DNA of 64,000 bases from Pohlia nutans (lineage: Eukaryota > Streptophyta > Bryopsida > Bryales > Mniaceae): NCBI GenBank assembly GCA_022496805.1, contig CM040094.1, positions 2,232,001 through 2,296,000 of the forward strand, read 5' to 3'. The notes below the pieces were generated by a model that did no database searches, was not told where the DNA came from, and saw only the letters and a program-made list of their open reading frames with translations. Shown here one piece after another: positions 57,233 through 64,000 of this stretch. Made by a program: the position numbers and the translations under genes. The number at the start of each line of letters is the position of its first letter. Position 1 is the first letter of the stretch.

Positions 57233-58051
57233 AATGAGCAACATAAATGAGAAATGCACATGCAAACTATATTATTAGAGATAATCCTTTAATGCCCAAA
57301 TGGGTTCTGTGGAAAATGAAATTCTTAGGTGATTATTATTTTTAAAGCCTTATGAATAGAAGTTGGTGCACTATTTGTGGTATGTAACCATTCAAATTTA
57401 GATAGCATTGGTTGGCCCACTACATGCCAAAGATAGATAGAGATATGTATTAGATAAGTGACAAGCGAAAGTAGATATTAGTAGATTATCATACATAACC
57501 GATTGTTCACTTTTCAATTACAGCCCTTGATCTTTATGATTCAAGGGCATAGGATGCAGGTTGAAAGGAGAGAAGGTTGTAAGTTACAACTTGTGGTGGC
57601 GATGGTGACGGGTTGCCAATGGGATGGAGCCACGTTAGCATTGAAATGTCAACAATCGATGACCATCTGATGCTTTTTATTATAAGCATTGATGATGCCA
57701 TATTTCAGCAGTGTCATGCACCTCGTACATAGGGTGTCTCTTTGAATTGCTCCACAATTGAGCACAATTTTAAAAAATAATACCAAGTGGTTCAAATACA
57801 ATTCAACTCCTCTTGATCACATGGATATATGACACTCTTTGAGAGCTATTTGGGATGAATTTGTATGATATTTTGCCTCAACTCTTAGTCAAACATATGG
57901 TTTAAGGTGAAATTTTTTACACGCCCCTCACAAACCATGGATCATGAAAATTTTAACCGCCACAGTTACACAGTTCAGTCCTTATGAAGCAAATGCAAAT
58001 CGTTAAATAACTCTTGAAAAAACCTCACAAAAATTGAATGTAACAAGTTTG
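57233..58051. other. Intergenic, nothing recognised
   Basis: No gene or defined element. A ATCCTTTAATGCCCAAATGGG word near 57285 may be a worn TTAA-element end. Confidence 0.45.
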
Positions 58052-58053
58052 TA

Positions 58054-59043
58054 CAGTGGGGTACCAATCAAAATGTCGTTTTCGAATTCGCAGTGAGAAA
58101 ATTTCAGTTTTGCCAACTTTGAAAGTCTCCCAAGAGCTCAGAAATCGGTGTTTTACCACGAAACTTTTACCGAAGAATTATCTTCAAGTTAATTATATGT
58201 ATGCCAAATTTCAAGGCCAAAAGATTTACCGAAAAAAAGTTATTCAAAATCTACCAACATTGGTATTTTTTCATTGCTGCCAACTTTGACAGCCTCCCAA
58301 AGATTGATTTTTTATTTTTTGCCATAAAATTCTTGGAACAAAAACCTCTTTATGTCAATAACATATGATAAAATTTTCAAGGCCAAAAGATTAATGCAAA
58401 AAAAGATATTAACAATCTACCAACATGTGTAGTTGTGAGGGAAACCATTTCATTGCTACCAACTTTGACTACTATGTTGGTAGATTTTGAATTATTTTTT
58501 TTTGGTGAATCTTTTGGGCTTGAAATTTGGCATACATATAATTAACTTAAAGATAATTCTTTGGTAAAACTTTCGTGGTAAAATACCAATTTTTGAGCTC
58601 TCGGGAGGCTTTCAAAGTTGGCTGTACTCAAAGATGGTAGCAACGAAATGGCTTCCCTCACAACTACACATGTTGGTAGATTGTTGATATCTTATTTTTC
58701 ATTAATCTTTTGGCCTTGAAATTTTTATCATATGTTATTGACATAAAGAGGTTTTTTTTCCAAGAATTTTATGGCAAAATAAAGATTATTCAATTTTTGG
58801 GAGGCTGTCAAAGGTGGCAGCAGTGAAAAAATACCAATGTTGGTAGATTTTGAATAACTTTTTTTCGGTAAATCTTTTGGCCTTGAAATTTGGCATACAT
58901 ATAACTAACTTGAAGATACTTCTTTGGTAAAAGTTTCGTGGTAAAAAACCAATTTCTGATCTCTTGGGAGACTTTCAAAGTTGGCAAAACTGAAATTTTC
59001 TCACTGCGAATTCGAAAACGACATTTTGATTGGTACCCCACTG
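58054..59043. mobile_element. 990-bp TA-flanked foldback element
   Basis: It starts CAGTGGGGTACCAATCAAAATG and ends with its exact complement, with TA on both sides (58052-58053, 59044-59045). The arms (about 400 bp) are nearly identical. Each arm is made of two related modules of ~185 bp (A and B, both with AACTTTGA-AG-CTCCCA, GGCCAAAAGATT and ATCTACCAACAT). The loop is a third, inverted A module, giving the order A B a b a, where lower case means inverted. Confidence 0.92.
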
Positions 59044-59045
59044 TA

Positions 59046-60029
59046 CAATATCCACCAACAAGTTTACGTTCACAACAGTCATTCCGCAGAAACAAGGTAC
59101 ATATTTCCAATTTCAAATTGCCACCATTTGCTCAAAAATGATCCAAATCACAAACCACAAAGTGCGCTAGAGAGATAATGAAATCTACTTTAGTATTATA
59201 TTAGGCATTCACAAAAAAATTATAGATTTATATGTAAACATAGCATTTTTTGACAAACTATCTACCATCTAGTGCTACCACTGTTAGCTTTGATTACAGT
59301 GTTCATACGGTGAGGTATGCTAGCAAGGAGAACTTCAATCATCTCTAAAAACACCTCCTCCCATGCCCTTTGAATGGTGTTGACTAATTCTTTTTTGTTT
59401 TGCAGTAGTTCTTCCTTTTAAATAGTATCTTTTAAGATCATTTTTCATGACCATCTTTCAAGTTATCCATGGCCATTTGAATTGAGAACTAAAGCATCAA
59501 CACTTATAAATTTGAGTGAAATTTTTTCTTTCAATTGATGTTATGCCCACAAAAATCCTAAAGAAGCAATGAATTCTTCCAATCCTACTTTGTGCAAAGT
59601 TGCAAGCTCAAGAAACAAAACTACTAGAATTGCAACTACTCACCGAAAACATTCACACAATGTATCCACAAGCTACCACATTGCTTGAATGCAGTATTTT
59701 TTTTGTTGAATGGTTGTTAGAGATTCATATATGAAGCTCAGACTCACAAAAATCTGAAGTATGTTGGCTCAAGAAGAATGAATGTTGTCTTCACAGTGTA
59801 AACACAACTTGGAGTGCAATTAATGCAATTTGATTTTTCCTAAACACATGGCTCAAATTTGCATACTAATGACACCTAGAATGTAGTTATCTTGTTTCTA
59901 AACAAACATGTGGCAATTTCGTGAAGTTTGAAGTTGTAAATTGGGAGATATGATTTTTCAAACTTGCACTTTTTTTTCACTAGCGGTTGGAGTTCGAAAA
60001 TATGAACATAAACTTGTTGGTGGGTACTG
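59046..60029. mobile_element. Tc1-like element remnant (984 bp)
   Basis: The left end CAATATCCACCAACAAGTTT and right end AAACTTGTTGGTGGGTACTG are an inverted repeat of about 28 bp, bounded by TA (59044-59045, 60030-60031). A decayed Tc1-type transposase end is inside on the minus strand. It shares its left TA with the foldback element. Confidence 0.75.
59258..59405 (-). pseudogene. Tc1-like transposase, C-terminal remnant
   Basis: The minus-strand frame reads LQNKKELVNTIQRAWEEV, then EMIEVLLASIPHRMNTVIKA and a final NSGSTRW before a stop. This is the pattern of Tc1-family transposase C-termini (helix with W-E-x-I, then S-M-P-R-R, x-A-V-I-x-A-x-G-G-x-T-x-Y). A stop codon interrupts the frame just upstream, and the catalytic DDE region is too decayed to read. 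It cannot encode an active enzyme. Confidence 0.65.
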
Positions 60030-60031
60030 TA

Positions 60032-60440
60032 CATTTCCTAATTTAAAAATAGAGGAATATTTTTGAGTTTTAACCTCAAAATATAAAAATAAATTAAAAA
60101 AATGTAGGTGCATACTATTCTTGGCACAAATGATGCCTAAAAGCTCATAATTCAAATTTTCTTCAATAATTTATAGTCAAAGAGGTTTGAAAACTTTAAA
60201 AACTAAGCCCGAGAGACTTGGTATGTCTTTTAACCCCTAAATGTTCTCACCCCTCTCCAGATATGAAAAATTTCAAAGGTGTTTTATAAAATGTAACTAA
60301 GAGGGATAATTTTGAACTAGATGTATGTTTACGGGTTAAGGTTAAGAAAACTCCCCCATATAACTTGCTCAAAACTCCTTTTAAAAATAAAAATAAAAAC
60401 ATAAAACCCAATTTGAACCTCTTGTCGTTTAGGGATTAAA
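60032..60440. mobile_element. Composite of TTAA families F, B and C
   Basis: 60032-60229 matches family F (CATTTCCTAATTT, TTTTAACCTCAAAATAT, CATACTATTCTTG, GGTATGTCTTTTAA). At its TTAA (60230-60233) a family-B end in inverse orientation begins (CCCCTAAATGTTCTCACC) and runs to ~60330. A family-C end (AACCTCTTGTCGTTTAGGGA, then TTAA) completes the cluster near 60437. Confidence 0.6.
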
Positions 60441-60764
60441 TAAATTTAAAAAATGTCAAGAAAACTGACCTCACTGTTCATGAAAATATGATCCAGTTGA
60501 GAGGGGGACATCGTTGCAGATAACTTATTGGACGGTGCTGCAGTTCTGACAGGAATTTTTTGTTGGAGTCAACAATTTCTTTAACACAATTGGAACGGAT
60601 CAAATGCCGGCAAGCTGAATGTCAGGAATCTACTCTACCAACATCCCTCTCGGATCTTGAACCCCCACACTTTTTCAATATCCTCGACAACATTGTTAAG
60701 TCCTAGACTTTGTACCTCTCCTGAAGTTTCAAATATTTTTTTCAATGCTCTTTGTTTTCACATC
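60441..60764. other. Single-copy-looking spacer, no gene model
   Basis: This 320-bp stretch is not obviously repeat-derived. It has short minus-strand open stretches (for example a frame with VEDIEKVWGFKIREG) that could belong to a missing 3' exon of the lipase gene, but no splice site and phase fit was found. Confidence 0.35.
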
Positions 60765-60768
60765 TTAA

Positions 60769-61517
60769 CCCCTAAACGTATGAACATGCCTTTTCGACCA
60801 GTAGAATATGTTGTATTTTGGTTGTATCTGGAATGAATCTACACGTTCAATGAGTTTGAGTTCAAAAGAGAAGTTGAAATTTAGATCGATGCGGTTCTAG
60901 TGAGCTATTGAGATCTTAACCCCTAAAGTACCGTAAGGCCCCCACAAGGCTTTTGGAACTAGAAAGTGAGGAAATTTAGGTTCTTAGGCTTTGAATTGTA
61001 GGATGAGCAACAGAGAGAGCCGAATCTGTAGGTACTTCTTGGTAGGAAATTCATCAAGTAAGCGATTTTTGGTGAATTTTTTGAGTTACACGGTGGGTAT
61101 CTAGGTGTCACTTCAAACCCTCATATCTTCCTTTTTACAACTCCAAATTACTTGAAATTTTTTGCACATGTTTAAAATGATGATTGCTACTCACAGTAAT
61201 AATTTCAGAATTTTTGGAGCACTTTTGAACAATCCGATTTTAGCATGTGTTCAAAATACCCTAAAAAGTTACTTCAATCTTCTCAAGAGTGGCATTTTCT
61301 CAAAAATGTGCGATTTTGTTGATCTTCTTTTCATAAAAAAGCTACATAAGTCCTTTTTAGTTTCAACGGTGCCAATTGTCAAAATTACCCCACACTAATG
61401 AGGAATTGAACTTGTTACAAGAACTAGTCAGGAAAACAAGAGCTAAGCTCAACACCCCCCGGTCTTTTAGGGGTTAATTTAGAATTCTTGTTGATAGCAA
61501 ATCCCAATTATACGATA
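60769..61517 (+). mobile_element. Family-A TTAA element with nested family-H element
   Basis: The outer element starts CCCCTAAACGTATGAACATG after TTAA 60765-60768. It is interrupted at TTAA 60916-60919 by a 554-bp element (60920-61473; CCCCTAAAGTACCG...CGGTCTTTTAGGGG), continues from TTAA 61474-61477, and is broken off near 61517. The intact relative at 53234-53448 reads AGATCCCAATTTAGAGC where this copy reads AGATCTTAATTTAGAAT after removal of the insert. Confidence 0.9.
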
Positions 61518-61611
61518 GCTTAAAATCATAGAAAATTCATGTTAATTACAAACTTTGCTCAATAAGTATGAAAATTTTACAACAATTGAATATGACAATA
61601 ACATATCTTAG

Positions 61612-62085
61612 CCCCTAAACGTACTCACCCTTTTCAAATTTGGCAGTTTTCAAAAGATACATCATAAAATACAACTAAGAGGGGTATTTTCAACTTAATG
61701 AATGAATATCTATCCATATGGTTGGATATGCGATTGCTATCACCAATATTTTTTTATAAAATTTAAAACTTAAAATTTAAAACTCTTTTCTAATATGAAT
61801 ACAAATAAGATATTGACAATCTAATAATGAAATTTGTTGTAATGGGTTGAAATGTAATATTCCAAGTGTGGTGATTTTTGGAGATTTTTTGGTTGCTTAA
61901 TTTTAGTAGTTGACTTATTCAAAAGCACTTTTAGACTAAAATCTTCAAAACTTTGCGTGGAACACTACAACATGAAACGAGGCATAAAAAATCACAAATC
62001 ATCTCCTTTCTAATCGGATCACACATGCACGAAGCCCACTTCCCATAAAAGTTTCAGTAAAAAATCCACATTGCAAAAAAAAGTG
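61612..62085 (-). mobile_element. Family-B element, inverted, truncated
   Basis: It starts CCCCTAAACGTACTCACCC after TTAG (61608-61611) and follows the complement of family B to GTTTCAGTAAAAAATCC. It then breaks into a family-C-like end (CCCAATATGGGC) near 62093. Confidence 0.75.
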
Positions 62086-62276
62086 AAACCCAATATGGGC
62101 TTTTGGCTCTTAGGTGTCAAAAAACTCAATGCTTGTGAAAGATCAACAATTTATACATGAGGCTAAATTTTATGCCACCAAAATTATTAAAGAACATTAC
62201 ATGTGATGCTCAAAAGTTAAAATAAAATTGGACAAAATTCACATAAAATCTACTCATAAAACATGATGCCCAATCA

Positions 62277-62456
62277 CACTACTAACAAAGGCGTCGCTTC
62301 TCACTTAAAACTCAGTGTTAGTGTTAGAGTTCACTATACACACTCGTTCTACATGATGAATCACACTCACCAAGTCTTGAGTGCCTGGGCAGTGAGTGGA
62401 AAGTGGTGCCATTTGACTCATCTACCGAGTGAAAAGCGACGCCTTCTCCTTGTAGT
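62277..62456. mobile_element. CACTA-type MITE in lipase intron (180 bp)
   Basis: It starts CACTACTAACAAAGGCGTCGC and ends AAGCGACGCCTTCTCCTTGTAGTG, matching the ends of 37678-38006. The flanks are TCA and TTA, so the 3-bp duplication has one difference. It begins about 57 bp beyond the splice donor of the lipase exon at 62513. Confidence 0.75.
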
Positions 62457-62512
62457 GTTAGGGTTAAGAATTGGGGAAAGAACTCAAGGCAAGAGAAAGA
62501 CCCCTAATGTAC

Positions 62513-63815
62513 CTGGGACAACTATGATCAGAAATCATGGTCTTGGAGACAATGATTCTGCCAAACCGCTCCTTGGGATCCATACCTCGCACCACCACAT
62601 ACTTACTTTCTGCGGATCTCAAAGCTTCTTCTCGCGCCTGCAATGTCAAGCATTTTTTATATTTCAATTTTCTAGTTGACAGTGCACTTTCATTAGAAGG
62701 AAATGTGTCATTTTTCACTTACTATAGATGAAAAAGGATGTAACAGCGCCAAGCACATAGGTTGTGTCAATGCTGATCAATGGTTTGGTCACAAGAAGAC
62801 AAAATATATAAGCATAATATTCAGCCACTGTTCGTTGTTTCCATGAAATGGGGAATGAAAAACGACAACTTGTATGCTACTAGTGTTTGCAAATTGTGAT
62901 GAAGCTACTTACATCTATGAATTTGGATAAAAACATGTAAAATATGAATGAAATAACATGCCAATTCATCCAAAATATATAGCCATATCATTAGTGAGCA
63001 TTTCAACCATTTCTTTCCTTTGAAAATGAGGAATATATTGTCAAATATTAGTTACACCACTAACATAACCCATATGCTTGGTGCGATTTCATTCCTTTTT
63101 CATTTATAGTAAGTAAAAAACGACACATTTCCTACTAGCATTAGAGTTATTTGTAAAGACCCTCAAATCCCTTCTTTTTGACCTATAAAATGGAAAGGAG
63201 AGGATCGGCATGATCTTACTGTAGACCCAAAATAGAACACTGGATGGATTGAAATTTTTATTCATAAAAATTTGGAGGGAGGGAGAAGAATTGGGTAGTG
63301 GGGTGGGACCATGAGGAGAAGTGGTGTCAGAATGCTCTGGTACTAGCTCTGGTCCATGAAAAAAGCAGGACAGAAGACCGGATGCCTTTACAAATAACTC
63401 TATTGAGTGACAAATTACTCAAATAATAAGAAAAGGAAAAAACACTGGCCTGCATGAACTTCCCAGGGGAAGCAGGAAGAGACACGGAGCTGCCGTCCTT
63501 GTGTTGCCGGAGCCGTTTGATGTGGTAGAGAATACCCGGAACAAACAGACGGCGCCGCTCCAGCTCCTCCATGTTGATGGACGACCCCGCGGCCACGGCC
63601 ATCACCGTTTGCGCAGCCATTCCCGTCGTACTGTCCGAGGATGGGGCTTCCGCACCGCGGCCATGATCGTCGACGTCCTTTCCAGTAGTGCTGTTGTTTA
63701 TGTTAATCGACACGGATTCCGCCACGGTTGTTGCAGTGGACGCTTGTTCACCGTTTGCTGTCGGTGAGCCAGCCTTCTCCACCGCAGCTGAATCACCGCA
63801 ACACATCTCAACAAA
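62513..63815 (-). CDS. Class-3 lipase (DAG-lipase-like), C-terminal exons, partial
   Basis: Two minus-strand exons of a larger gene. The upstream exon begins after an AG at 63817-63816 and runs to about 63440. It encodes a Ser/Thr/Ala-rich stretch followed by MEELERRRLFVPGILYHIKR. The second exon, 62513-62637 (acceptor TTGCAG, donor CAGGTAC), encodes AREEALRSAESKYVVVRGMDPKERFGRI then VSKTMISDHSC. The V-P-G-x-L-Y-H-(I/L)-x-R then R-I-(I/V)-x-S-x-x-M-(I/L)-S-D-H order is that of the C-terminal part of plant membrane-linked class-3 lipases related to animal sn1-DAG lipases. The catalytic GHSLGG part lies outside the window at higher coordinates, and the last exon was not found. The donor of the upstream exon is unclear: reading through CAG|GCCAGT keeps phase but is not a good GT or GC site. 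The family call rests on short motifs. Confidence 0.55.
62691..62885 (+). mobile_element. CACTA-type MITE, 195 bp, copy 2 (lipase intron)
   Basis: It starts CATTAGAAGGAAATGTGTC (CACTA with one change) and ends GTATGCTACTAGTG. It has the same length as 18362-18556 and is collinear with it. It lies in the intron between the two lipase exons. Confidence 0.75.
63030..63140 (-). mobile_element. Truncated inverted copy of the 195-bp CACTA MITE
   Basis: The complement reads CTAGTAGGAAATGTGTCG, then TTTTTTACTTACTATAAATG and GAATGAAA, matching the left half of 18362-18556 over about 100 bp. It faces the copy at 62691. Confidence 0.65.
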
Positions 63816-63829
63816 CTAAAAATTCTTAA

Positions 63830-64000
63830 CCCCTAAATGACGGAGGGGGTAAGGGCAAAACATAAATGTGTTATAAAAAATTACTTCTTCAACTTTGATG
63901 AAGTTTGGTCCAAAAGAGAAAATGAGGAACTTGATGATTAGTAATTTTCCATACGGTCAAATATCAAAAAATAACTTTTTCTCATCTCATAATCAATTTA
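63830..64000 (-). mobile_element. Family-I TTAA element, cut by the window end
   Basis: It starts CCCCTAAATGACGGAGGGGG after TTAA 63826-63829 and follows the complement of 32926-33465. It begins 11 bp outside the lipase exon boundary at 63815. Confidence 0.82.

Noticed and set aside
58056..59116. Two facing open frames of 77 and 102 codons with nearly the same peptide (YMYAKFQGQKIYRKKVIQNL)
   Set aside because: They are the two arms of the palindrome read on opposite strands. Related modules B and the loop copy do not keep the frame, and the peptide matches no family I know.
1..64000. TTTAGGG/CCCTAAA words as interstitial telomere repeats or telo-boxes
   Set aside because: They occur singly, always next to TTAA and in inverted pairs at element ends, never as tandem TTTAGGG arrays. 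They are terminal repeats of the TTAA elements.
1..64000. A functional gene cluster or defence system
   Set aside because: The recognisable genes belong to unrelated pathways, are on both strands, are spaced by many kilobases of repeats and show no shared regulation.

Overview
This window is nuclear DNA of a land plant. The evidence is plant-type genes split by GT-AG introns, AT-rich intergenic DNA packed with miniature transposons, and plant-only families: an ARGOS/OSR protein, a RHON1-like plastid protein, a plastid-type APS kinase and a PAP15/PAP23-like purple acid phosphatase. There are no bacterial operons or Shine-Dalgarno sites. I cannot name the species. The mix of transposons (many TTAA-flanked elements and a Tc1-like remnant) makes me lean towards a spore-bearing plant rather than a flowering plant, but that is inference.

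Genes. (1) 488-4762 +: the last six exons of a purple acid phosphatase (the 5' end lies outside the window). (2) 5438-5509 +: tRNA-Gly(TCC). (3) 10045-14516 +: a complete five-exon RHON1-like protein of 371 aa with a C-terminal Rho-N domain. (4) 18861-19922 -: a two-exon ARGOS/OSR small membrane protein of 81 aa. (5) 23550-23924 +: a broken CDPK-like kinase fragment. (6) 50236-52599 -: a two-exon APS kinase of 310 aa with a plastid-targeting-like N-terminus. (7) 62513-63815 -: two exons from the C-terminal half of a class-3 (diacylglycerol-lipase-like) lipase. The genes are unrelated in function and do not form a cluster. APS kinase (plastid sulfur activation) and the RHON1-like protein (plastid RNA) are both probably plastid-targeted.

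The rest is transposon-derived. The most striking component is about two dozen short elements ending in CCC(C/T)TAAA...TTTA(G/A)GGG and flanked by TTAA, in at least eight sequence families (about 210-1230 bp). They are repeatedly nested in each other, always at TTAA. Two nested cases have a paralogous copy with an empty site, which shows a 4-bp TTAA duplication (piggyBac-type insertion). In at least two, probably three, cases the target was the TTAA inside another element's own terminal repeat. Other elements are Stowaway MITEs (TA duplications), PIF/Harbinger-like MITEs (TTA), CACTA-type MITEs, tRNA-derived SINEs, several foldback elements (up to 990 bp) and a Tc1-like transposase remnant next to one of the foldbacks.

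Layout: 0-5 kb phosphatase with MITE-filled introns; 5-10 kb tRNA and repeats; 10-14.5 kb RHON1-like gene; 14.5-18.5 kb repeats; 18.8-20 kb ARGOS-like gene; 20-50 kb almost entirely repeats, with a dead kinase fragment at 23.5 kb; 50-52.7 kb APS kinase; 53-62.5 kb nested and foldback transposons; 62.5-64 kb lipase exons squeezed between transposons.
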